NCBI RefSeq assembly: GCF_008642295.1
Contig: NZ_CP029190.1
Coordinates: 496,001-560,000, forward strand
Direction: 5' to 3'
Length of the DNA stretch: 64,000 nt
DNA from: Streptomyces venezuelae
Lineage (GTDB): Bacteria; Actinomycetota; Actinomycetes; Streptomycetales; Streptomycetaceae
This document shows positions 15,516-22,940 of the stretch, piece after piece (within the stretch, counting starts at the first letter, position 1; each line of letters starts with the position of its first letter). The notes under the pieces are model-generated. The model was not told the origin of the DNA, did not search any database, and was given only the letters and a program-made list of their open reading frames with translations. The translations under genes and the position numbers were made by a program.

Positions 15516-16865
15516 GCACCTGTTCCCCCGTACCAACGTCCCATGCGGCCGGGAACGGCGCGACCCGGGCCCGCGGGTGGGCGGGCCCGGGTGCCCGGGG
15601 GCGGGTCGGTCAGTGGGGGCGGGGGCCGGGGCGGTAGCGGGAGCCGGGGCGGGGGCTGCGGGGGCTGCGGAGGGTACCGATGTGGCGGCGATGCGGCCCG
15701 GCCGGCGGCCCGGTCCGTGGCCCGTACGCCGTTCCAGGGCGCCGGAGAGCACGGCGAGGCCGAGTGCCGCGGCGGCGAGGGCGGCGCCGACCCAGTTCGG
15801 GGCGGTCCAGCCGAGGCCGGCCGAGATGACCAGCCCGCCGAGCCAGGCGGCGAGGGCGTTGCCGAGGTTGAAGGCACCGATGTTCATGGCGGAGGCGAGG
15901 GTGGGGGCACCGGCGGCCTGGTCGAGGACCCGCTTCTGGAGCGGCGGGACGGTCGCGAAGCCCACGGCGCCGATCAGGACCAGGGTCACGGCGGCGCCCG
16001 CCTTGGTGTGCGCGGTGAGTGTGAAGAGGGCCAGGAGCAGGGCGAGCGCGCCGAGCGAGGTGTACAGCATGGGCATCAGGGCGCGGTCGGCGAACCGGCC
16101 GCCGACGAGGTTGCCGGCCACCATGCCGAGGCCGAGGAGGACCAGCAGCCAGGTCACGGAGGTGTCGGCGAAGCCGGCGACCTCGGTCATCATCGGCGTG
16201 ATGTAGGTGACGGCGGCGAAGACCCCGCCGAAGCCGAGCACGGTCATCCCCATGGCGAGCAGCACCTGGACGTTCCGGAAGGCGGCGAGTTCGTGGCGGA
16301 CCCGGACGCCTTCGGGACGGGGCAGTTCGGGCACCAGGCGGGCGATGCCGAGCAGGCCGAGCACGCCGAGCGCGGCGACGATCACGAAGGTGACGCGCCA
16401 GCCGAAGTGCTGGCCGACGAGGGTGCCGAGGGGGACGCCGACCACGTTGGCCACGGTGAGGCCGGTGAACATCAGGGCGATGGCGCCGGCCCGCTTGGCG
16501 GGGGCGACGAGTTCGGCGGCGACCACCGCGCCGATGCCGAAGAAGGCTCCGTGGGCGAGGGAGGCCACCACCCGGCCGGCCAGCATCACGCCGAAGGCGG
16601 GGGCGAGCGCGGAGAGCAGGTTGCCGGCGATGAAGAGGCCCATCAGCAGCATCAGCATGCGTTTGCGGGGGATCCGGGTGCCGAGGACGGTCATCAGCGG
16701 GGCACCGAGGACGACGCCGAGGGCGTATCCGGTGACCAGGAATCCGGCGGTGGGGATGGTCACGCCGTAGTCGGCGGCGACCTCGGGGAGGAGGCCCATG
16801 ATGACGAATTCGGTGGTGCCGATACCGAAGGCGCCGATGGCGAGGGCGAGGAGGGCGAGGGGCAT
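13872..16865 (-). CDS. MFS transporter fused in frame to a GH20 domain (no stop between)
   Basis: From the ATG at 16865 one frame runs without a stop through two recognisable proteins. Residues 1-395 are a 12-helix MFS drug-exporter-type domain (MPLALLALAIGAFGIGTTEFVIMG; LGTRIPRKRMLM is the loop 2-3 motif). Then follows an Ala/Pro linker of about 55 residues, and then the GH20 lipoprotein described separately. Relatives normally end shortly after the twelfth helix, so a stop seems to be missing. The fusion is topologically sensible: the basic HRRSR and the lipoprotein signal would act as a thirteenth helix and place GH20 outside. The gene is divergent from a MarR regulator, which probably controls it. 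Confidence 0.7.
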   Translation of the reverse strand: MPLALLALAIGAFGIGTTEFVIMGLLPEVAADYGVTIPTAGFLVTGYALGVVLGAPLMTVLGTRIPRKRMLMLLMGLFIAGNLLSALAPAFGVMLAGRVVASLAHGAFFGIGAVVAAELVAPAKRAGAIALMFTGLTVANVVGVPLGTLVGQHFGWRVTFVIVAALGVLGLLGIARLVPELPRPEGVRVRHELAAFRNVQVLLAMGMTVLGFGGVFAAVTYITPMMTEVAGFADTSVTWLLVLLGLGMVAGNLVGGRFADRALMPMLYTSLGALALLLALFTLTAHTKAGAAVTLVLIGAVGFATVPPLQKRVLDQAAGAPTLASAMNIGAFNLGNALAAWLGGLVISAGLGWTAPNWVGAALAAAALGLAVLSGALERRTGHGPGRRPGRIAATSVPSAAPAAPAPAPATAPAPAPTDRPAPGHPGPPTRGPGSRRSRPHGTLVRGNRCMMMRQFRKHRRSRLIATATAAAALTLALPGCSSGAGPDDPRSPAAPGSTPPGPPQAAPTPAPTPSPTYPLSTAPDTVPAVHEFTPARGPGWRPSDGARVVVDAKSPGLTDEGRLLAGEIGLAYGGTAAPRRGDVRLALGAPGSGTPESYTLTVRDGQATVTGPDEAGVFYGTRTIKQAVRADGSLGEGTVRDRPAKPQRGLNLDIARKHFTPDWIEDRLREMGDLKLNQLGLHFSDDQAFRIESTSHPEIVSTPHLTKAEVRRIVALAKSLHIDVVPEIDSPGHLGAVLKAHPQLRLTDVNGRAVPGAVDISNPAAAKLVDELLREYQPLFPAKAWHLGADEYQALTRSNPEASFPQLARAARQRYGAGARVQDLATGWLNDRAAVIRPSGKQLKAWNDGFFAGGIARPAADIQAEYWTGKELGARPPLPYLAEGRKVLNLNDEYLYYVLGEPNEFTYPTGRRIYEQWTPLVLRGTTPVPARYQEQILGARLAVWADLARSQTQAQVADGIRLPLAALSQKVWDERTPKPTWNEFTALVDRVGRTAP

Positions 16866-16918
16866 GGGAGTGTCCTTGGCGGTGCCGTGGGAGGGGACTT
16901 TGCTCGCATCCACATTAA

Positions 16919-16952
16919 TTGCACACGCGGGATATTTGCAAACGCGGGCTAT
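16919..16952. promoter_or_regulatory. Tandem 17-bp direct repeat in MarR/MFS divergent promoter
   Basis: Two adjacent copies of TTGCACACGCGGGATAT (16919-16935 and 16936-16952) differ at two positions. They lie midway between the divergent MFS-GH20 and MarR genes, where a MarR operator would be expected. MarR sites are usually palindromic, so the direct repeat could instead serve another regulator. Confidence 0.5.
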
Positions 16953-17015
16953 CGCGGAAGTGTCCTATCCTGGAGCCATCGCGATACATGCAGAGAAGAC
17001 GAAGGAGCCCGGCCC

Positions 17016-17468
17016 ATGACGGCGACGGACAGCGCCCTGACCGCCCTCTCCCAGGGCTGGTGCGCCCTCTCGCTCCTGCACGGCCGGATCGAGGCGCACA
17101 TCGAGCGGGCGCTCCAGGCCGGGCACGGCCTCAGCGTGCGCGAGTACTCGCTGCTGGACGTCCTCAGCAGGCAGCACGACGGGCCCGGCGGCCACCTGCA
17201 GATGAAGCAGGTGGCCGACGCGGTGGTGCTCAGCCAGAGTGCGACCACCCGGCTGGTGACCCGGCTGGAGGAGCGCGGCCTGCTGTCCCGCTACCTGTGC
17301 CCCACGGACCGGCGGGGCATCTACACCAACGTGAGCGAGGCCGGGCTGGCGCTGCTGGCCGCCGCCCGGCCCACGAACAACGCGGCGCTGCGCGAGGCCC
17401 TCGACGCCGCCGCCCAGAACGCCGAGCTCGCGCCGCTGGTCACCGCCGTGGAACAGCTCAAGGCCTAG
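17016..17468 (+). CDS. MarR family transcriptional regulator
   Basis: A 150-aa winged-helix protein: LSVREYSLLDVLSRQH, then LQMKQVADAVVLSQSATTRLVTRLEERGLL (helix-turn-helix) and the wing YLCPTDRRGIYTNVSEAG. The ATG follows GAAGGAG. It is divergent from the MFS-GH20 frame, the typical layout for a repressor of an exporter gene, with a direct repeat between them. Its stop overlaps the end of the convergent sigma-partner gene by 11 bp. Confidence 0.85.
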   Translation: MTATDSALTALSQGWCALSLLHGRIEAHIERALQAGHGLSVREYSLLDVLSRQHDGPGGHLQMKQVADAVVLSQSATTRLVTRLEERGLLSRYLCPTDRRGIYTNVSEAGLALLAAARPTNNAALREALDAAAQNAELAPLVTAVEQLKA

Positions 17469-17997
17469 TGCCAGCGCTCGGCGGGGCCGAAGGGGGACGG
17501 CTCAGGGACTGGCTCGGTATGGCCGAGGGCCCGGGGCCGGGCGGTTGCGGCCTGGAGGCACCGGGCGTCGGCCGCATGGACGGGGTCGAGCCGGGAGCGG
17601 CCGATCCCGGACGCGGCGTACCGGGAGGGCTCGAACCGGCAGGGCTCGAATTCGAGGGGGTGGGCCGGGCGGAGCCCGATGCCCCGGGGCTCGGCACCGG
17701 GCCGGTGGTCGTGGACCTCGGGCTGATCTCCGGCGGGGCCGCGGGGGGCGCCGGACGCGGCGTCGGGCCCTGGTCCGGGCCGGCCAGGAACACGTACCCG
17801 GCCACGGCGGCAGCCGCCGCCGCAGGCACCGCCAGCGGCAGCGCGAAGCGCCGCCACCGCAGGGCCGGGAGCCGACGCAGGTGCGGGCCCGGCGGGTCGG
17901 CGGGGCGCAGGTCCCGGACGGTGACCGAATCCGCGCGGGCCGCGAACGCCCGGCGCAGCCGCCGCTCGATGTCGGTGGCGTCTTCCGTCTCCGTCAT
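17458..17997 (-). CDS. Single-pass membrane protein coupled to ECF sigma factor (putative anti-sigma)
   Basis: A 179-aa protein: a short cytoplasmic N-terminus (ATDIERRLRRAFAARADSVTV), one membrane segment near residues 48-68 (RRFALPLAVPAAAAAAVAGYVF) and a Pro/Ser/Gly-rich extracytoplasmic tail. The ATG overlaps the sigma factor's stop as ATGA (17994-17997), indicating translational coupling. Position and topology suggest that it binds and restrains the sigma factor, but no zinc-binding anti-sigma motif is visible. Confidence 0.65.
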   Translation of the reverse strand: MTETEDATDIERRLRRAFAARADSVTVRDLRPADPPGPHLRRLPALRWRRFALPLAVPAAAAAAVAGYVFLAGPDQGPTPRPAPPAAPPEISPRSTTTGPVPSPGASGSARPTPSNSSPAGSSPPGTPRPGSAAPGSTPSMRPTPGASRPQPPGPGPSAIPSQSLSRPPSAPPSAGTRP

Positions 17998-18632
17998 ACC
18001 CGTCCCTCCAGGATCCGTTCCAGCGCGTCCAGCGCCCGGCTGGCGTTCGATTTGACCGCACCCCGGCTGATTCCGAGGGTGTCGGCGATCTCCGCCTCGC
18101 TGAGCTCGGCCCAGTAGCGGAGGACCAGCACCTGGCGGCGGCGCGGGGTGAGCCGGCCGAGTGCGGCGAGCACCTCGCGGTGTGCCTCGTCCAGCACCAC
18201 GCGTTCCTCCGCAGAGGGCGCCTCGCCCGCGGCGGGCGGGATCCAGGCGCGGGCGGTACGGCGGCGGCGCAGCACCGAACGGGAGGTGTTGACCACGGCG
18301 GTGCGCAGATAGCCGAGCGCGTTGTCCACCTCGGTGATGTGCTCGCCATGGCGCCGGTAGAGGGCGGTGAAGGCGTCCTGCACCACGTCCTCGGCGGTGG
18401 CGAGGTCGTCGACGAGCAGGACCGCCAGCCGGACCATGCCGAGCCGGTGTGCGTGGTAGAGCTCGCTGACGGTGGGCGGGTGGGACGATCCCCCGACGGC
18501 GGTGACGTATGGGCCTGCGTCCCGGTCCCGGTCCCGGTCTGCGTACGGGATCCCGGGCGCGGGGGGACGCTGCGGCGCGAGCCGCTCGCGCCGCAACAGC
18601 CCGCCCAACAGCCCGCCCAGCAGCGTGCGCAT
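17994..18632 (-). CDS. SigE-family ECF RNA polymerase sigma factor
   Basis: A 212-aa sigma-70 protein with only regions 2 and 4. Region 2: ELYHAHRLGMVRLAVLLVDDLATAEDVVQDAFTALYRRH. Region 4: LTPRRRQVLVLRYWAELSEAEIADTLGISRGAVKSNASRALDAL. The start at 18632 (MRTLLGGLLGG) is tentative, because the frame is open further upstream and no strong ribosome site is visible. It is followed at once by the membrane partner gene and preceded by a sortase-substrate gene. This suggests an envelope-stress or cell-surface regulon. Confidence 0.8.
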   Translation of the reverse strand: MRTLLGGLLGGLLRRERLAPQRPPAPGIPYADRDRDRDAGPYVTAVGGSSHPPTVSELYHAHRLGMVRLAVLLVDDLATAEDVVQDAFTALYRRHGEHITEVDNALGYLRTAVVNTSRSVLRRRRTARAWIPPAAGEAPSAEERVVLDEAHREVLAALGRLTPRRRQVLVLRYWAELSEAEIADTLGISRGAVKSNASRALDALERILEGRV

Positions 18633-18729
18633 GCCAAAGGCCCCGCCCCGCCACGCCCGGCGGAAACCGGGCGTGGCGGGACGGAGCGGCAGTGCGGGGT
18701 GCAGCACAAGGCTCCTCGGGTGGTGCACG

Positions 18730-19161
18730 TCAGCGGTGGGCGCGGCGCCGCACGGCGTAGAGCGCGCCGGCGCCGACGGCCACCAGGCCGGCCGCGCCCG
18801 CACCGAGCATGGCGTTGGTGGCGTCGGCCCCAGTATGCGCGAGCTCGGCCGCGCCGTCGGCGGGGGCCGCGCCCGGGGAACTGACGGCCGGAGCCGGGGC
18901 CGCGGTCCCGCCCGGCGGCGTGCTGACGGACGGGGCGGGCGCGCTCGGCCGCGCGGTCGGCGGGACACTGCGGACCGGCGTCGGCGGCAGGCTCGGGACG
19001 GCGCTCGGCGCGGCACTCGGGGTGGCGCTCGGCGGGGTGCTCGGCACGGCGCTCGGCGCGGCCGAGGGCCTGGCGGAGGGCCCGTCCGCGAAGGCCGGTC
19101 CGGCCGTGGCGGCCAGCGCTCCGACGGCGGCGAGGACCAGGCCGGCCCGCTTCAGGTTCAT
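18730..19161 (-). CDS. LAxTG-anchored cell-surface protein
   Basis: A 143-aa protein with a signal peptide (MNLKRAGLVLAAVGALAATAGPAFA), a low-complexity Pro/Ser/Ala stalk, and a C-terminal sorting signal: LAHTG, a hydrophobic helix and RRRAHR. LAxTG is the recognition motif of Streptomyces class E sortases, which join such proteins to peptidoglycan. No folded domain is visible, so it may be a spacer or coat protein. The ATG follows GGGAGAG. It lies upstream of the ECF sigma gene in the same direction. Confidence 0.8.
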   Translation of the reverse strand: MNLKRAGLVLAAVGALAATAGPAFADGPSARPSAAPSAVPSTPPSATPSAAPSAVPSLPPTPVRSVPPTARPSAPAPSVSTPPGGTAAPAPAVSSPGAAPADGAAELAHTGADATNAMLGAGAAGLVAVGAGALYAVRRRAHR

Positions 19162-19208
19162 CAAGGTGCTCTCCCGGTTTCGGGTCGAGGGCGCCGGACT
19201 GCGCCCCT

Positions 19209-20306
19209 TCACCCCCGCACGACGCGCGACTCCCCGGGAGGTTGCCGCGTTCCCGAAGAAATTTTTTCGGCCCTGTCATCGGCCCTGTCATCGGCGGTGT
19301 CATCGGCGGTGTCATCGGCGGTGTCATCGGCCGAGTCGGAGGGGGGTCCGTAGCGGGCGGCGAGGAGGGCGATCGCCTCGCGCATCGCCTCCCGCAGCGC
19401 GGGCGGGGCCAGCACCTCCGCCTCCGGGCCCAGGCGCAGCAGGTCGGACACCGCGACCGGGTCCGCTTCGACGGGCAGGTCCACCTCGGCCCAGCCGTCC
19501 GGGTCCGCCGGGCCGGCTCCGGCCAGCGCGCGCACCCCCGCTGCCCCGAACTGCATCGGCAGCAGCTTCCGGGCCTGCGGCGACAGCCGCACCCGTGCGG
19601 TCTGCCGGTACCGGGCGGCCTCCAGCCGGTCGGCGGACTCCTGCCAGTACCCGGCCAGGTCGAAACCCTGGGGGCGGTCGAAGGAATCCGGGCCCACCGT
19701 CACGGACAGGAAGCGGGAGACCCGGTAGCTGCGCACCGAACCGTCCGACCGCGCGACCAGGTACCAGATGCCGCCCTTCAGCACGAGGCCGAGCGGCTCC
19801 AGCACCCGGTGCACCTGGCCCCGCCACCGCCGGTAGTCCGCGTGCAGCACCCGCTGGTCCCAGACGGCCTGGGCGATCCGGGCCAGCTCCGGAACCGGGT
19901 CGGCGTCCCGGAACCAGGCCGGGGCGTCCAGGTGGAACCGCTCCTGGATGTGCCGGACCCGCCCGGCCAGGCCGGCCGGCAGGGCCGCCTCCAGCTTGAG
20001 CCGCGCCGTGGCGAGGTCGGCGCCGAGGCCGAGCTCCTGCGCGGGGCCGGGTGCCCCCGCGAAGGAGAGCGAGTCGGCTTCGGCGCCGGTCAGCCCGGTC
20101 AGCCGGGTCCGGTAGCCGTCCAGCAGCCGGTAGCCGCCCGCCGGTCCGCGGTCGGCCACGACGGGGACGCCCGCGGCGCCGAGGGCCTCGACGTCCCGGT
20201 AGACGGTGCGGACCGACACCTCCAGTTCCGCCGCCAGCTCGGGAGCGGTCATCCGGCCGCGGTTCTGGAGCAGCAGGAGGAGGGAGATCAGCCGGTCGGC
20301 GCGCAT
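19209..20306 (-). CDS. HTH/WYL-domain transcriptional regulator
   Basis: A 365-aa regulator. An N-terminal helix-turn-helix (RADRLISLLLLLQNRG, LAAELEVSVRTVYRDVEAL) is followed by a WYL domain (WDQRVLHADYRRWRGQVHRV, GIWYLVARSDGSVRSYRVSRF) and a WCX extension. WYL domains bind nucleic acids or small ligands. The C-terminal tail has five ADD-type repeats encoded by a 12-bp tandem repeat at 19275-19335. The ATG at 20306 begins the HTH. A perfect 32-bp inverted repeat lies directly upstream, and a DUF3224 gene is divergent. Confidence 0.85.
   Translation of the reverse strand: MRADRLISLLLLLQNRGRMTAPELAAELEVSVRTVYRDVEALGAAGVPVVADRGPAGGYRLLDGYRTRLTGLTGAEADSLSFAGAPGPAQELGLGADLATARLKLEAALPAGLAGRVRHIQERFHLDAPAWFRDADPVPELARIAQAVWDQRVLHADYRRWRGQVHRVLEPLGLVLKGGIWYLVARSDGSVRSYRVSRFLSVTVGPDSFDRPQGFDLAGYWQESADRLEAARYRQTARVRLSPQARKLLPMQFGAAGVRALAGAGPADPDGWAEVDLPVEADPVAVSDLLRLGPEAEVLAPPALREAMREAIALLAARYGPPSDSADDTADDTADDTADDRADDRAEKISSGTRQPPGESRVVRG
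19275..19335. repeat. 12-bp tandem repeat (five copies) in WYL regulator tail
   Basis: Five units of TGTCATCGGCGG or close variants encode a repeating acidic A-D-D-[TR] tail. Copy number is probably variable between strains. Confidence 0.8.
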
Positions 20307-20317
20307 GGGCCATTGTC

Positions 20318-20388
20318 CTCCGCGGACCATGCTGGACGGCATACCTGACAAGAGGAGTCAGGTATGCCGTCCAGCATGGTCCGCGGAG
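20318..20388. promoter_or_regulatory. Perfect 32-bp inverted repeat in divergent promoter
   Basis: Arms 20318-20349 and 20357-20388 are perfectly complementary, with the 7-base spacer AAGAGGA; the inner core is CATACCTGAC / GTCAGGTATG. It lies between the WYL regulator start and the DUF3224 gene. A 32-bp perfect arm is longer than most operators; the inner part is the likeliest binding site. As RNA it would make a very stable hairpin in either leader. Confidence 0.85.
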
Positions 20389-20428
20389 CGGCGGAGATCG
20401 TCTCCGCGCCCTTCGAGAGGACCCCACC

Positions 20429-20857
20429 ATGGACACGAACACCCGCACCCACGGCCGGTTCGGCTTCGCCGACTGGACGGAGGAGCCCGTCGGTGAGGAG
20501 GGCGTGCTGCCGCGCCTCGCCCGGGCCACCGTGGTGAACACCTTCTCCGGCCGCATCGAGGCGGCCGGCACCCGCTGCAGCTACACCATTGCGTACGTCG
20601 GGGAGTCCGCCGGAACCTTCGCCGGGATGGAGGTGCTGACCGGTACCGTCGACGGCCGCAAGGGCTCCTTCGTCCTGGCGGAGCGCGGCGGCTTCGACGC
20701 CGAGGGGACCCGCTGCACCTTCGAGGTGGTGCCGGGCTCCGGCACCGGCGAGCTGGCCGGCCTGCGCGGCAGCGGCGGCTTCACCTACCGGCACGGCGAG
20801 GTCTCGGTCGCGTACACCTTCGACTGTGAACTCGGCGTCAGCTCTCGGGAGCGATGA
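20429..20857 (+). CDS. DUF3224 domain-containing protein
   Basis: A 142-aa protein with the DUF3224 pattern: GRFGFADWTEEP, SGRIEAAGTRCSYTIAYVG, GTFAGMEVLTGTVDGRKGSFVL and GGFTYRHGEVSVAYTFDCEL. The family forms a small beta-barrel of unknown function, often regulated by a neighbouring transcription factor. The ATG has a GAGAGGA site. Divergent from the WYL regulator across the 32-bp inverted repeat, so probably its target. Confidence 0.8.
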   Translation: MDTNTRTHGRFGFADWTEEPVGEEGVLPRLARATVVNTFSGRIEAAGTRCSYTIAYVGESAGTFAGMEVLTGTVDGRKGSFVLAERGGFDAEGTRCTFEVVPGSGTGELAGLRGSGGFTYRHGEVSVAYTFDCELGVSSRER

Positions 20858-21206
20858 CCACGGCGGTGCCGTAGGCGCACACCTCGGTGCCCACGTCGGC
20901 GGCCTCGGTCACGTCGAAGCGCATCATCAGCACGGCGTTCGCGCCCCGGGCGCGGGCCTGCTCGATCAGTCGTTGCATCGCCTGGTTGCGGGTCTCCACC
21001 AGGGTCTTGGTGAGTCCCCTGAGCTCCCCGCCGATCATCGACTTCAGGCCCGCACCGATCTGGCTGCCCAGGTGGCGGGAGCGGACGGTCAGACCGAACA
21101 CCTCGCCGATGACCTGCTGGACCCGGTAGCCGGGTACGTCGTTGGTGGTGACGACCAGCACCCCGGCCTGGGTGCCCGGGCCGCCGCCGTAGTCCTCGAT
21201 TCCCAT
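20838..21206 (-). CDS. YbjQ/UPF0145 family protein
   Basis: A 122-aa protein matching the YbjQ family throughout: VLVVTTNDVPGYRVQQVIGEVFG, RSRHLGSQIGAGLKSMIGGEL, ETRNQAMQRLIEQARARGANAV and VCAYGTAVVI. These proteins form pentamers and are sometimes called heavy-metal-binding, without proof of function. The ATG at 21206 follows AAGGTGG; the open frame extends further upstream but outside the family. It overlaps the convergent DUF3224 gene by 20 bp. Confidence 0.85.
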   Translation of the reverse strand: MGIEDYGGGPGTQAGVLVVTTNDVPGYRVQQVIGEVFGLTVRSRHLGSQIGAGLKSMIGGELRGLTKTLVETRNQAMQRLIEQARARGANAVLMMRFDVTEAADVGTEVCAYGTAVVIAPES

Positions 21207-21312
21207 GCCAACCACCTTGCGGTCACCGCCCGCCGCCCGCATCCGGGACGGGCCGCCCTGCTGCACCGCCCACCCGCCGGTGCGATCCTGAGAATCACCG
21301 GGAGGTGAGCCC

Positions 21313-22416
21313 ATGGATCCGGTGGCGGCGCTGCGGCGGATCGCGTTCCTGCTGGAGCGCGCCCAGGCTCCCACCTACCGGGTGCAGGCCTTCCGTACGG
21401 CCGCCGCCCGGGTCGGGGAGATGGCCGAGGGAGAAGCCGCCGAGCGGGCCGCGGCCGGGACGCTGGAGGCGGTCAAGGGCATCGGGCCGAAGACGGCCGG
21501 GGTGATCGCGGAGGCCCTGGCCGGGCGGATTCCCGAGTACCTCCAGCTCCTGGAGGACGAGGCCGACCGGCCGCTGACCACCGAGGGCCGGGGCGAGACG
21601 CTGCGGGCGGCGCTGCGCGGCGACTGCCATCTGCATTCGGACTGGTCGGACGGTGGCAGCACCATCGAGGACATGGCCGTGGCCGCGGCCGGGCTGGGAC
21701 ATGCCTGGGCGGCCCTGACCGACCATTCACCGCGGCTGACGGTGGCCCGGGGGCTGTCCCCGGAGCGGCTGCGGGAGCAGTTGGAGGTGGTGGCGGCGCT
21801 CAACGGGACCGGGACCCTCAACGGGACTTTGGCGCCGTTCCGGCTGCTGACCGGCATCGAGTGCGACATCCTCGACGACGGTTCCCTGGACCAGGAGCCT
21901 GAGCTGCTGGACCGGCTGGACGTGGTCGTGGTGTCGGTGCATTCGAAGCTGCGGATGGACCGGCGGGCGATGACCAGGCGCATGGTGGCGGCGGTCCGCG
22001 ACCCGCATGCCGACATCCTCGGGCACTGCACGGGCCGGCTGCTCACCGGCCGGGGCCGGCCGGAATCGGAGTTCGACGCGGAGGAGGTGTTCGCGGCCTG
22101 TGCGGAGGCCGGCACGGCAGTGGAGATCAACAGCCGCCCGGAGCGCCTGGACCCGCCGCGGCGGCTGCTGCGGCAGGCCGTGGCGGCGGGTGTGCTGTTC
22201 GCCGTCGACACCGATGCGCATGCGCCGGGGCAGCTCGGCTGGCAGGTGTACGGGTGTGCACGCGCCGAGGAGTGCGGGGTGCCGGCGGAGCGGGTGGTCA
22301 ACACCTGGCCGCTGGAGGAGTTCCTGGCCTGGACGGGCGGCGGGGGCGCTGGGGGCGGCGGGGGCGGCGCGCAGGGCGGTCAGGTGCGCAGCAGCCGGTC
22401 GAAGAAGGAGCGGTAA
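21313..22416 (+). CDS. PHP domain protein (PolX C-terminal-like)
   Basis: A 367-aa protein. The N-terminus has a helix-hairpin-helix DNA-binding motif (VKGIGPKTAGVIAEAL) as in DNA polymerase X. From about residue 100 comes a PHP phosphoesterase domain with metal ligands: DCHLHSDWSDGG, ALTDHSPR, GIECDIL, VVVSVHSK, HCTGR, EINSRP and DTDAHAP. The polymerase part of bacterial PolX is absent, which suggests a stand-alone nuclease or phosphoesterase in DNA repair. A Gly-rich tail ends the protein. The ATG follows GGGAGGTGAG. Confidence 0.8.
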   Translation: MDPVAALRRIAFLLERAQAPTYRVQAFRTAAARVGEMAEGEAAERAAAGTLEAVKGIGPKTAGVIAEALAGRIPEYLQLLEDEADRPLTTEGRGETLRAALRGDCHLHSDWSDGGSTIEDMAVAAAGLGHAWAALTDHSPRLTVARGLSPERLREQLEVVAALNGTGTLNGTLAPFRLLTGIECDILDDGSLDQEPELLDRLDVVVVSVHSKLRMDRRAMTRRMVAAVRDPHADILGHCTGRLLTGRGRPESEFDAEEVFAACAEAGTAVEINSRPERLDPPRRLLRQAVAAGVLFAVDTDAHAPGQLGWQVYGCARAEECGVPAERVVNTWPLEEFLAWTGGGGAGGGGGGAQGGQVRSSRSKKER

Positions 22417-22934
22417 CGCTGCAGGGCCAGCCGGAGATCCTCGGTGGCGACCTCTTCACCCTGCTGCCACTGGCCCTCCAGTCCCTTCTTGTGGTCGGCG
22501 AAGGTTCCGGCCAGGGTCTGCATGACCTCGGCCACGAGTCCGTCGGCGTCGCGAACGGCGCCCCGGGGGTCGTCGACGAACCGGCCCTGGATCTCGGTCC
22601 AGCTGGTGCGGTACTCCTCGGCCTCCTTCTCGGGGAGCAGCGGTCCGGGTTCGGCAGTGTCCTCGGCGCTGCCTTCGTCCTCGTTGGCGGCGGCCTCGGT
22701 CGCATCGGTCGCATCGGCCTCCCGGCGCATGTCCTCGCGGCCGGCCTCGGCTTCGATGTCGGCGTCGTCGGCGTAGGTGTCGTCCGGTGCCGCCTCGTCC
22801 GCGGTCATCTCATCCGGTGTGGCTTCGCCCGGGTACATGGGCGTCGGTGTGCTCCCGGCTCCGCCGGCCTGTGCCAGTTGCTCGGTGGTCGGGCGCTCTT
22901 CCGCGCTCCTCGTCGTCTCCGGTGTATCGGTCAT
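22380..22934 (-). CDS. Acidic protein of unknown function, paralogue of the gene upstream
   Basis: A 184-aa protein. The first 100 residues are acidic and low-complexity (many Asp, Glu, Ala). The C-terminal 80 residues (EEYRTSWTEIQGRFVDDPRGAVRDADGLVAEVM, then LRLALQRYRSFFDRLL) resemble those of the preceding gene product. It starts 6 bases after the upstream gene's stop, whose last codons supply the GAGGTG ribosome site. The pair is therefore a bicistron. No function is known to me. Confidence 0.65.
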   Translation of the reverse strand: MTDTPETTRSAEERPTTEQLAQAGGAGSTPTPMYPGEATPDEMTADEAAPDDTYADDADIEAEAGREDMRREADATDATEAAANEDEGSAEDTAEPGPLLPEKEAEEYRTSWTEIQGRFVDDPRGAVRDADGLVAEVMQTLAGTFADHKKGLEGQWQQGEEVATEDLRLALQRYRSFFDRLLRT

Positions 22935-22940
22935 CTCGGG

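Noticed and set aside
15273..17468. A 731-codon plus-strand frame rich in Gly, Glu and His
   Set aside because: It lies antisense to the MFS and GH20 domains, which have clear motifs; the composition is typical of antisense third-position GC bias.
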